A DNA stretch of 64,000 nucleotides from Ceriagrion tenellum (lineage: Eukaryota > Arthropoda > Insecta > Odonata > Coenagrionidae). The notes under the pieces were generated by a model. The model searched no databases. It was not told the DNA's origin and saw only the letters and a program-made list of their open reading frames with translations. Position numbers and translations under genes: made by a program. The stretch is taken from contig OY720643.1 in the NCBI GenBank assembly GCA_963169105.1, forward strand, positions 96,110,848 to 96,174,847. The letters are read 5' to 3'. This document shows positions 47,085 to 58,100 of the stretch, in pieces; position 1 is the stretch's first letter, and each line of letters opens with the position of its first letter.

Positions 47085-47570
47085 TGCTAGCGTGTGTCAT
47101 ATGAGTGACCCACACGGTGCGTCAATAACCTTTCCGACCTGGCTAGCATGTTTCTCGTTCCATAAGCTTGGCTTGGGCACGACCGAGGCCGGCGGTGGAG
47201 GCGGATGTTTAATGTACGATAAAAGCAAAGGGTAGACACAGAGAGAGAGAGAGAGAGAGAGCGCGCGTTAAAATTCACGTAAATTAATTTTTCCACCCTC
47301 CCGCTTTTACCCCTTTTAAAAGCGAAGTGCGCATCAAAGGCATGCTACACGTTTGTGAACCTGTGTTCGCGAGCAGAAGTGGTCTAACGGGGCAGTAGAG
47401 GGGTTTTCCGCCCAGTTCCGGCCGTATGAGAAGGATGAGGGCGAGCACACATGCTCCAGTGTAGGGTGGGTGCGACATAATAATATATAAAGCGAGTGCG
47501 GGGGCGGCGTTACGGAAGCCCCGCAAAAGGGTGAGCGTTCACGGGTGATTGAAGCGCGACCGGCCCTTGG
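47085..47570 (+). promoter_or_regulatory. GC/CpG-rich patch with TATA box and GC box, possible promoter
   Basis: This is one of the most GC- and CpG-rich parts of the window. It contains a microsatellite (GA)10 at 47241-47260 followed by gcgcgc, then a TATA-like aatatataaagc (about 47482-47493), then gggggcggc, a GC box. No start codon with a recognisable protein follows within about 500 bases. It could be a promoter with a non-coding first exon, or chance. Weak call. Confidence 0.3.
47241..47260. repeat. (GA)10 microsatellite
   Basis: Ten uninterrupted GA dinucleotides, followed directly by GC dinucleotides. Confidence 0.9.
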
Positions 47571-49345
47571 CGTCCATTAATGCACTAACCTCAAAAACCC
47601 GTCCACCTCTTCCTTTCCCATTTTCCTATCATATTCCACACAGTTCCGCCATCTCTCCACCATCCTCCGGAAGAATTTCCGGAATGGTAAACAAGTATTT
47701 AAAAAATTACTTGTAGGCAAAGTTCATTTCCTTGGATTTTTGCATCATAGTTATAACTTGACCCTTTTGCCGTAGCGGGAAGCTGACGGAACCACCATAG
47801 GGTAATTAGAAAATCTTGTCAAATTCTAACATTTCCGCAAAGTAACGTAAACGATAGCTTAAAGACCGAGTCTTTTTCAGCACAAGAAAAACTTCTTTTC
47901 CAGAATAACTCATAAATATTTGAAACTAAAATTTCAAATCTTTATGAATTATGATCAAATTCAGATATTGGACTCTATCCTACTTCTCGGTGTATCTTAA
48001 AACAAAACCCAACTTACAGTATAGTGTCTAGGCCAAACTCTCGCGGTCACTCACTCTAGATGCAGGTATATATATATGCTTAAGATGCTTACCTAAAACA
48101 GAAGAAAAAGAGTAATTACAAATATTGAACATTGCAAACACATTCAACAAATATTTCTAAAATATGAATTCAGTTAGTTACTACAGTTACACAATTTCGT
48201 ATTGGGCAGTAGTTAGGATTAACAAACTACAAATATTTTACAAACTAAGTGACATTAAAATATGATTATCTGCATCAAATTTAAATGACTGTGTACACAA
48301 GGTTCATCCGATTAATATATGATAAATAAATAACGAAACATTTTAAGCCGCGTTGGCATTATTAAAGACAAATGCAAATTATGGAACGCGAGATGTTAAA
48401 TTCAGGGATATAAAAAAATCCATAGCCATTAGCATTTGAAATTGATTAAAAATGGAGTATTTTGGCTTTCAGACAAATGTGAAGTGCATACCTCGAGGAA
48501 GTTGTATATTCATTTTTAATTAAATCTCTCAGAACAACGGGAGACTCAATTTTGAGTCCCGGATAGCGATATTTATTGACAAGCAATAGGCGTAATGCCG
48601 TGCCGATGTAACATATAATAACATAACGATCATAAACAATGTTGCTAATATCTGAGTGCGGACTACCTATGAGGTATTTTTACCAGCCAGTGCATATATG
48701 TTTATGTTCGCCAACATGTTGCACTGAGCTGAGTGATTTGGGCTGAATCAAATAATTCTCTTTCTCCGTTTAAAAAACATGATATGCCTAAAAATACACA
48801 ATCGTGTTTCGCACATTTAAGGCTATCGAGTAAACCTTGTATACCAATAGGATACTTATAATTATTTTCTGTCTAAACAGTTTCTTTCGATTCACCGAAC
48901 AGAAGTAGATAAGAAAACGATACGGAATATAATATCTACGTAAAATACTCAATAATCCAGTTTCCAATCATATTAATTGCCTAAAAGTTAAACATTATCG
49001 CAAAAATGTATGCATATATTAATATGTATTCAAAAGTTTTGTCACTATATAGAGCTTTGGGTAACATCTCCGATTTTCTCACAGCCGATATTGCATATTC
49101 TCATCACCACTGGGCGCCGAAATTGATTGTCAATATTCACTATACCAAAAGAGTCGTCCTAATCTTCTTTCTAAAAGATTTGAAACATAGTACAATATAC
49201 ATCAAAATTTATTTCTATTTCGTCGTCTAGTATACAATACGTTCTACTAAAACTGCATGCAACACCAATTTTTACTTTCTTTTAAAGGTTTTCACAGAGA
49301 AAGGACATCATTGGGTGTTTAATCCTAAGATTGGTTGACTGAAGC
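47571..49345. other. AT-rich DNA, nothing recognised
   Basis: No supported feature beyond a short ta tract at 48067-48077. Confidence 0.4.
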
Positions 49346-49735
49346 CCTCCATTTATCCTTATCTAATGCTCACCTACTGGTATCCTTTACCATGTAATTT
49401 CCTCATTATTTGGTCAATAACCTTATTCTCGGGTCTTTCTCTAGAGAAATTTCCTCTATTTTGCTTTCAACTATGTTCATCACAAACCCATTGTTTCTCA
49501 ATCAATGAGTCAAATCCATATTGTTCTTCTTTTCTCTATGGTGCTCCACATGGTCCTTTCCTCTTCTATCCTTTGTACATTTCATCACTTTTGATTTTAT
49601 CCGTCCAGTTTATCTTCACATCCTCCTCCATTAGCAGATTTCGAAGGCTTTTAGTCTTTTACCTTTTCTGTCACCTTTTCAGATAGTCCATGCTTCCGAT
49701 CCATAGAGTACCTTGCTCCATAACATACCATAGAT
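49345..49735 (-). pseudogene. LINE (RTE/CR1-like) C-terminal relic, minus strand
   Basis: Minus-strand translation from about 49730 gives LYGSEAWTI, a stop, KAFEMWC or RRLKAFEI, RRMSKISWTDKIS and RRTIWIGHLLRNNGFVMNIV, then EGKIEG. This is the same post-RT module as at 21.1 kb and 23.9 kb, with several stops. The 106-codon plus-strand frame over it (49366-49686) is an antisense shadow. Confidence 0.7.
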
Positions 49736-52700
49736 TTAGCCATATTATGAATAGTTTTACACAACTATTTTTCCATCCAGTAGGAATAACCAAAAAACAT
49801 TTCCATACTATTTCTCTTTCATATGGAAGTTGAAATTACATGTTGCTCAGCGGGAGACTGGGCAAAATACGATGAAAAATATTATTATTATAAAATAATA
49901 TATTAATATTATTATAAAAATATTGTATATTTTATTAACCATACACGCCATATACATGCCATTTTCTTGGAAAAAAATGTTTTTTGGAGCAATAATTCCC
50001 AATATATTGACTTATAATGAAAAATATTAATCTTACCACATTTTTCTGGTTAATGGCTAATTACTGTGAGAAATGCGGTAAAAAAATTTTGTTCCATATG
50101 GATGGCGCTGAAGTCACCGTCTTATAAACATCGCATTAAAAAATATTTTCATGGAATGACTGGAATTTTTTAAACATCAATTTTGGTTTTCAACAGCTAA
50201 CGCTCTACGTTAGCGAATACAGGATTTTTTTAGTTCAACTTAGTAAACGTTTGTTTCAACTCAAGTGGTCACGGAGAAGCCTCCTAAACGCATGGATAGG
50301 GAATATAATAATGTCTTCCTTATTGCTTGATATAGACCACCGGAAACTATGGTACTTAAAAGTGCTGTAATGGCTTAAATGCTGTGGCTAAAATGCTGTA
50401 AAATATGACTAGCCTTTCCTAAGGGCCGGGATGGAATTCAGGTTGAGTAGGATGTATGTTATAACGATTGCAATACATATGCTTTCTACTACCTCTGTAC
50501 TAGAGAGTATCCTTTGCAAGAGAGTTCATCGGATGAGACGTTCAACTTCAGAATTTCATCGTTAAAAATTAGTCAAGGGAAACACTGGGTCACTCTTTAC
50601 ACTTCCACCTCTCCCGTTTTCTTTGATAGATGAATTAAAAACATGTGATGTACATTTTAATGTCCTGTAGGCGCAGAGTTTTTAGGAAAATGTATCTAGT
50701 TTCGAATTCTTATAAGTTTTTTTATGAGAATATCCAAAATATGTGAATATTCAATCATGAAAATCCATGCTCGTGATTTTTTTGCTCATAGCTTCAGTTG
50801 TTACGATATTATGATTACGATATATATTATAATATATGTAGCATAATTTTAATTATTTAATTTATTTCTCATGGTTTCTCACGCTCATTTATATGTTTGA
50901 TAATTAGAGAATAAGTGTGAACGATGTAGGCACCCTCTTTTCTCATACAAGATAATCCCTCAGGACGTTAGATCTTTTTCTTTTCCACATGACCTTTCAC
51001 TCATCAACCTGCCGGTCTATCATTCATGAAGCCAATGGCCTCAGCTTTTGGTCACCTTTCCAAATTAACCAACCCACCAGTGCTGTATTAAATAGCCCAT
51101 TGGTTTAAAATTGCAATACGATACGTCGTGAAGGCATCGCATATCGCAGTAGAAGAATAGTAACATCGCCCTCAACTTCCCGGCAATCTTTTTACGTAGG
51201 CCATTAACCCATAGACCTTCCCTTATGCTATTCACGGGCCCATATTACGCACACGATTACAGTACGGAGTGCTTGCTCCATTCCCACCGCACCAGACGCA
51301 TCATCATCAACGCACACCAATTACTGGGCCGCAAATGGAAGAGAGGTATAATTTAAATGTTACCCGTGCCCCAGGCATTGGAGGTACCACCCTAGCCACT
51401 CTTAACTCATGGAAATAAAATAAGAAAAAATGACGCAGACCACCATTTTTTATAAATATAAAAAGCCAAGTTTCTCTGCCTTTTAGTCAAAATTTCCCCC
51501 TCATGAGGAAATATATGTATTGAGTTCATTTATTAGCTGTATACTCTTAACTTTAAATAATCAAAATAGAATTACAGGGCTTTCAAAGATGAAACCTGTG
51601 CCGAACGAGAAGATTTAATGGAAACTAATTATTTTGCGCAATTTTTTTTTCCTCTAACTTCCTTGCCTCGAATTTCGGAAGATAAATTATTAAAACTGCG
51701 GAAAGCTTCGTATTTTTAATGAATCGTCCAAGACGACAGTGAATCCCGAGTCACAGTCTGTACTCAAGTCTCACACGAGTATATAAGAAAGAAACCAACA
51801 CAACAAATCAATGTTAAGCACTTTTTGTCATCTGAGAAAAGCATTTCTGAGTAAATTATGCCTTTCATATTGAGGCAGAGATTTTAGTAGGATGAAATGT
51901 TCTCAAACAAACAGAGAGCAATGTATTTTAGGTTTATGCATGTTCCCACAGTCTCAGTTGTAAGGAAACCTGTAAAAATATCATTATTTTGGAGAGGTCT
52001 TGAAATTTTAGCACCTCGCTAATGTCGTTATTTCGCTTCACGCCTAGAAAAATGTCAAGTTATTTAACCTATGTGGGATTTGTGAATGAAATGACACGCA
52101 TTCATTAGTGAAGGTAGAAAGTAATACACGAAATCTGTGAAACACACATTGAAAAAATAATTTGAATTGACCTCTATGCGAATCTGGATAAATCAATAGC
52201 TGCAGTAAGCTTTAGCGGTTACACTAATAAATGTACCGGGGATCATGAACATCTCAGTGGGTGTTTACACAAACTAGAAGTTCTTTTCACCAGTCTTAAT
52301 TGCAGCAAGGAGATGATTTCTCAAATAACATTACTCAATCATGGAGGTAATTGTTGCTTTCAAAGGACTTTCAGTAATTTCCAATGTTTACCCAAATCTC
52401 AGAGTTAACGATATGGAAATTTTTCATTGTATGAATGTAAGGAAAATCAGGAATGATTCAATATACAAACATTATATACAGACATATATGGTCCACGACC
52501 AATACTCCAAACGCTCTGGATCACACAAGTAATATGAAAAGCTGTCACGAGAACGCGTTCAAGGTTACACAAAAGAGATGGAAATTAGCCAACCCACCCC
52601 ATTGGCACTCCCACGAGAATACCGACAATTTAATCAGAGAACTTTCTTCTCAAAAAAGAAACTCTTTATATTAGACCATTAAAAAAGGAGATCATAATAT

Positions 52701-53405
52701 GATAGTTTTATTTGAAATCAGTGATTTTAGAAAGATGTTAGATGATATTGATAGAATGAGTAGTCAACTCGTGGAAATTTACTGTGCTAACCATTATTAA
52801 TTAAAACATTATACAATTACATTCCTCATTCATGGTGGATGAATTTTGAGTGTGCAGATGATCAAGAGGATGGATAATGTTAAAATATTGAGCAGTATTT
52901 AGAGCAGTGGAATAGCAAGGCACAATTTGGATGACTATGCAGAAAAGATAACCCAGATGGACTTAGCACAGCATCAGGCAAAATGGCTTGGAGGAGAATG
53001 CAATTGACGAAACATCATGAGGTAAAGTCCCAATAGGAAATACAAGGGATAGTACGCAAAATAAATAATGAGAAATCAGATAGTAAAACTTTTTGGGAGA
53101 AATGGAGTTACTTGGGTTTATAAAAGTAATAAACCTCCCAAATTTTCTTATGTAATGTTGCATATTTAAAACCCCCTAATAACAGCAATCAGTGCCCTTA
53201 AATGGAAATCGAAAGACACATCTCCACTTCCTTCAACAAATCCTTATCAGGTTGTCACGACGCCACCGTATCTTAAATCTGAATTCTGACCAAATTGGTC
53301 GACTCTGTGGAGAACAGACCGAAGATTAGGCTCACAAATGCCCGTCTGGCACTGTATAATGAAGAAAAAGAATGTATATTGCTTAGTAATGTCTCTTCTT
53401 TTCTA
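49736..53405. other. AT-rich DNA, nothing recognised
   Basis: 49880-49930 is an A/T-only tract built of attatt-type repeats. 51000-51400 is less AT-rich with no coding identity. Short frames at 52341-52674 are unrecognised. Confidence 0.4.
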
Positions 53406-53410
53406 ATCCA

Positions 53411-53560
53411 TTTTGAAAATATACAAACATGCAGGTGAAATTTTGATGAAAATGCCATGGGAAAAATTCAGCCTGGACCAGGAATCGAACCACGGACCTT
53501 TGGTTTGGCCCGACCAATGCGCACACCACTACGCTATCCAGGCTTCCTAATTCTCACGGT
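53411..53560 (-). repeat. tRNA-derived SINE with 73-nt cloverleaf-like head, minus strand
   Basis: Minus strand 53543 to 53471 is exactly 73 bases. The ends gcctgga and tccaggc are perfect 7-bp complements. It has an A box (tagcgtagtggtgtgcgc), a possible anticodon stem ttggt/accaa with an 8-base loop, and an intact B box (ggttcgattcc). The T-stem has two mismatches. The SINE body gaatttttcccatggcattt follows, so this is the head of a SINE and not a free tRNA gene. It is the best preserved head in the window. Confidence 0.78.
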
Positions 53561-53684
53561 AATGTTAGTGGATACAATGGAACTAGATCTCAGGCCCTTG
53601 CGGTCTATCAAAGATGGCAACGCAAGGGAGAAGAGGGCCACCACCAAGAGACAGTATCCTTCACCTGCACTTATGCCGTACTTA

Positions 53685-53790
53685 GCCATTTGAAAAACCG
53701 GCAAACCCAGAGTCCGTGGCTCGATTTCCGGTCAAGGAAGAATTTTTCTCATGGCAATTTCCATTCATTTTGAATAACTGCACGAAGTAC
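53685..53790 (+). repeat. tRNA-derived SINE, 5'-truncated, plus strand
   Basis: Begins within the tRNA head, with gtccgtggctcgatttccgg (B box with one change), then tcaaggaagaatttttctca and tggcaatttcc. The body matches the copy at 53.45 kb in opposite orientation. The 5' ends of the two copies face each other across about 140 bases. Confidence 0.7.
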
Positions 53791-54241
53791 TCTTCCATTC
53801 TACTACTATGGGTAAAGAAGAGAAAATTTTCGCAGTGAAAACCTGATTCTAAAAGTAGAGCGAGGACTGGTACCGACAGAGCAAACACGCAGTGAAACTA
53901 TGGAGGAAGTCAACAGAACTTGGAGGATATTATATAGATAAATGAAGTGAGTAGATAATCATCATTCTTCGATAAGAATGAAAAAATCGATTTCAAGTAT
54001 GAAAATGTTGGGCACAAATTAATGTTTAGCCAACCCTCGTATAGTTAGATAGACAAGGATTGGGGGCTATACTCTACCAATAATAGGATTTAACGGAAAT
54101 AAATCACTCCCATATCACCATCAGCGCTTTTACATCAACAACGGCCCTGGGATGTAAAATCTCTCTGTGAAACTGTGACTGATACGGAGAATACCGCCCT
54201 GTGGGAACCCCGAGAAGTATTTACATAGGTTTTGATGAAAT
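53791..54241. other. nothing recognised
   Basis: No supported feature. Confidence 0.4.

Positions 54242-54273
<32 letters not shown>
54242..54273. repeat. TA microsatellite
   Basis: About sixteen alternating TA units with a single G interruption. Confidence 0.9.
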
Positions 54274-54275
<2 letters not shown>

Positions 54276-54329
54276 AATCATTTTTTACACCGTGGATTTC
54301 ATTCCTTTGGTGAATAGAAAAACTCAAAT

Positions 54330-54745
54330 AATGCCATGAAAAAGCTGGGATTTTAAGAGGCGGCGACGGTACACCCGCGGTTTTTCAATGTCGAGTCCTT
54401 CCTGAATAACGGCCTCAAATCTCTGCCGTCCGAAAGAGGTGGAAAGTGGAGTGAGGAGATGCTGGGGGAGCAAAAGTGTTGATGGACCCATTACGTCGAA
54501 AGCGTTTCCACACCAACGATACCGTCCTCCTCTTCTCTCTTGCAAAGCTTCCACCCCGCACTCCCCATTATACCTCACAACAGAGCCTCTCCCCATACCC
54601 CTCACCCCATCCAACAACGATGCACGTCCTCTCTCACACACAAACCGAAGCTTTTTGACTTGCAAAAAGCTATACCATTACTCCGTGCGCCTCTCTCACA
54701 AATCCCGCTCGCCTATTTCTATTCCGTGACCCTCTCAAACAGATT
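54330..54745. other. pyrimidine-rich, GC-elevated tract
   Basis: C/T-dominated on the plus strand. Frames on both strands (54324-54665 minus; 54439-54729 and 54540-54866 plus) are open together, which points to composition rather than coding. Confidence 0.4.
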
Positions 54746-56859
54746 ACGGTGCAGAATGGAAATGGTCACAAAGATCCCCAGACTTTCGTTTGAAACCCTC
54801 CTAGAGTGCCATGATGACTATGGATATCACGTTATTCGTTCGTCAGTATACAGCAGCCTTCAGTGAACAACATCGCGAGATCCATCAATGTTTGGCAAGG
54901 CTGTTTTCCGAGAGAGGTGTCTCGCACTACGACCTGTCCTCACTAACTCCTATCCATGAGAGTATCGAGCATTAAAAATTTAACGGTGATATACATATTT
55001 GACACGGCCATCAAAATGTCATTTTGCAGGTGAAATGTCTTAACAGAACTCAAGGCATACAATTTTGTTGGCTAATCATTTTTTTATGGCATAGAGAAGT
55101 AATATAAACTTGGAAATGCCTGTTTAAGTATAAAAAAGTTCTATTATTCATATGGTAGTTGAATATATTAAGTTATAGACTGTGTCGAAAAGTTCAAATG
55201 GTAATTTAAAATTTCGTCACACTGGTGAAATCGTTTAATTGAACAAAAGAACTGCAATGCTCGTTGTCTACACAATGCAGTTACAACTGTAAGTAACCAA
55301 ATCAGTCTCTTTATATGGCGTTCGAGTATATTAAAATTATAGTTTCATCCACTCAACTTCAATCCAGAGGTTAAAATAAATTTCTCCACAGTGTATATTA
55401 TCCAAGCTATTGTACCTATGACAGTAGTTTAGTCACCACATAGCAACTGTTTGTTTAAATTTAGCCAATTATCCAAAGGACCAAGCTACTTTTAATTTTA
55501 ATCCAAGAAAAGAGTGATATCTTTTTCGGGGTATTTTGACGTAATTGTGCTACGAAGATATTGCGATGTCATTGTACGTAGCTAAAACAGTAAAATTCAA
55601 AGGGTATTGAGTCTTTGAGGTTCCACGTAAAATTTTGCAAGAAACAGCCATGAATGATTGGGTCATGGGGGAATGTTGATTGGATCCTCTGGTTAACAGC
55701 ACATGAAACTAGCTTTGGATTTTGTATTTTTTTTGGTACGTTGACCGAGTGTTTGATATTAGCTTAACGAACAGTATGAATGATAGTTCAGCTAATGCTA
55801 GAACAGAAATTGATAGACAACAAATTCATGTGTGAGCAATGTGGAAGAGAAGCTTCAGAGGAGGAATATTTGGAGTAAAGGGGTCGAGAATGATTACGTT
55901 AAGCAAAGGATTTAACCGATAGAAAAGTAAAAATGGAGGTATTTTATAACAGCCTTGATTAAAAAGAAATGCTGGTACCATTAAGGTAGAGGGAATCAAG
56001 TATTTGAAATTTCATGTAAGATTCTGAGAGAAAGTGTCAATGCTCATTTAAGTTTCGCCACATTTCTTTCTGATAAATCCCCGATTCTACAACCTGATTG
56101 TTTACTTGAGTTTGAGCTCAAGGAGGAAATAGTTAGCAATCCCTACCTCTTAATAAATCAGAGACAGTGCTCATCCTATGTAGCCACGGCATCTGTTACC
56201 GAAGTGTTCACGTACCATTAACCTTAAGGCATAAACCCCACCCATACTCGTCCCGGCTTACAGCCGTTTTGCGTCCTATAACCACTCGCAGATCCACAAT
56301 GACAGGGCTAAAGATATTTCTTTTACCATGCAATGGGATCAAGAGCTTTATGTGCAGACTTTCCTTTCTTAAAACGTTGCAAGAATTATGCAATAAAAAT
56401 ACTAAAATTAGACAGGTAAATCTATGACGCGACAGAATTATCGTATAATTAAATATAATAGCCTCCAACAATAATCTGCAGCAACTAAATTGCCACCAGT
56501 TTCAAGCAAGATATTTGTTTACCCTTAAAACTCCTCAAGAGAGCGAAGAAGTATTACAGAGATATATCTCAAGACAGGAAAAAAGATTTTTTTGCGAGGT
56601 TTTCCTTCAATGTGAGAATTATAAAGTTGATGTCTTAAAATGGAACATTCTAAGAATTCTTGCTTAGTTTTAAACGAAATCAACATGCAAAATTCATTAT
56701 CTACTCAAGCTAGCCTAGGAAAAGAAATAAACTCCCATCATTCCTGGCGATATGGTATTAAGAATTAGGAAGAATTTTGTCTCTACTAAAAAGAATAAAA
56801 AAGATCTGTAACAATTATCGTACCAAACAAATTCTCTCCGCTATTGAATCGGGTTAGTA
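54746..56859. other. AT-rich DNA, nothing recognised
   Basis: Frames at 56167-56427 and 56208-56471 overlap on opposite strands and have no recognised motif. Confidence 0.4.
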
Positions 56860-57180
56860 GCTGGTTACAAAGGCGCATTTTCAACGGCTGCTGAAATTTG
56901 AATTTGAAAAAAATGCACATTTCCGCAATTGCAATTCAAGTCTGGTCAGAACCGGGTCATAAAATTAATGTTGAAAACTTTGAAGAGAAACTGGCTTGAG
57001 CGTATCGTTATTTTCCATGTTGATGAAGCCGTTGAAATAATGAAGAATCCGGAAAAATTTAATCTTGAGGACAGCTACACCCTCATTATCAAGAGGAATA
57101 GAGTAATTACTTCAGCCAGTCAGTTGTGCTTAATTAATTAAATTTTCAGCAGCCATTGAAAGCGTACCTGTTTTTCCAGC
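56860..57180. repeat. 320-bp unit bounded by 40-bp inverted repeats, carrying a PLE tail
   Basis: The left end (56860-56900) reads gctggttacaaaggcgcatt, then ttcaacggctgctgaaattt. The right end (57140-57180) in reverse complement reads gctggaaaaacaggtacgct, then ttcaatggctgctgaaaatt. The inner 20 bases are nearly identical, the outer 20 weaker. Between them lies the PLE endonuclease tail. No target duplication is obvious. Confidence 0.65.
56925..57141 (+). pseudogene. Penelope-like element: C-terminal tail of GIY-YIG endonuclease
   Basis: One frame reads GHKINVENFEEKLA, a stop, then AYRYFP. The next frame continues EAVEIMKNPEKFNLEDSYTL. Joined by eye they follow the PLE C-terminal pattern (GH.I.FEN...LA....YFPR...EAVEI.KnP.NFN.EDSY.L). 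The upstream DNA ggtcagaaccgggtcataaa matches that at 8288-8309, so this and the 8.3-kb relic belong to related families. The catalytic part of the endonuclease and the RT are absent. Confidence 0.68.
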
Positions 57181-57639
57181 TTCCTCCTATAGTAACAGAC
57201 ATTTCGAAGAAAAATCTCAACTTGACGACGCCTCCAGTAGAAGAGGCAAAAGGTTTTAATATAAGCACCAAGTCCCTGAAAGAATAAAGGGCAAATCAAT
57301 AAAAAATCGCAGAACACTGAAGAGTAACCAATTATAATGCTTTTAATTGGTTTGCGAAGGACAAATTGAATACGTTTACCTTCCATTACGCTCCGTTCAG
57401 TGCTTCCTCAAAGTTGATACTTCCCTCATCGCATCGGGAGAGCATATCTGAGTCGTTTCACTCAATACTCACATATCGCAACGTGGAAACATTAGCTCGT
57501 GAGAGTCCTCAATGAAAATGCTACGCAAACATTCAAAACTGGGAGGGGAGGAGTAGGTTAGAAGGAGGGATAAAACGAGAAGAATAATAAATGTATTCTC
57601 GAAAACGTCAAATAAGCCAGCTCGTATATCCCTGCCCGA
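57181..57639. other. nothing recognised
   Basis: An 82-codon minus-strand frame (57138-57386) runs out of the inverted repeat unit and is not recognised. Confidence 0.4.
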
Positions 57640-58100
57640 GTGTAGAGAAGAAGAGAAGAAATCTTGCTCTCTTCCCTCGGCTACTTTCGTTTAATAAATC
57701 TTTCCAAACCCCCTAGCATAATAAAATACAGCGAATCTCTGCCTCGAGGATGTCCTTTTACGCCCCCCCCTTCCCGCTCCCTTTCCTCATGTACCCCTGC
57801 CTTTTCCCCCTCTTCCCCCCTCTGCTCGGCTCACAAGGGCCTTGATTTCAACGCCCACCCCATTTCGACCTTCTCATGCCCTTCACCCTACCGAACCCTT
57901 CCATCCTTCCTTCCTACTACGGGCGTCCAAGCTCATTTCCATGGTCATGGAAGCGCAGTCCTATGTCATTCCGGCAAATTTTTTTTCAAGAAAAGGAAGG
58001 GGTGTCTCCTCTCTTTCTACTCATCTTCTCTTCGTTTATTTCCACAGTGATTCATTCCTGCTCCCTTCACTTCTGCTTCAAATCAGTCGTGCATCTCCTT
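57640..58100. other. pyrimidine-rich tract
   Basis: 57750-57900 is a strong polypyrimidine block (cgcccccccc, ccccctcttcccccc). All overlapping frames (57664-58130) are Ser/Pro/Phe-rich by composition. No gene is called. Confidence 0.45.

Noticed and set aside
49366..49686. 106-codon Phe/Leu/Ser-rich plus-strand frame
   Set aside because: Antisense of the LINE relic on the minus strand.
53471..53543. Functional tRNA gene on the minus strand (73 nt, perfect acceptor stem, intact B box)
   Set aside because: The T-stem has two mismatches, the anticodon loop is 8 bases, and a SINE body shared with other copies follows directly, so it is the head of a SINE.
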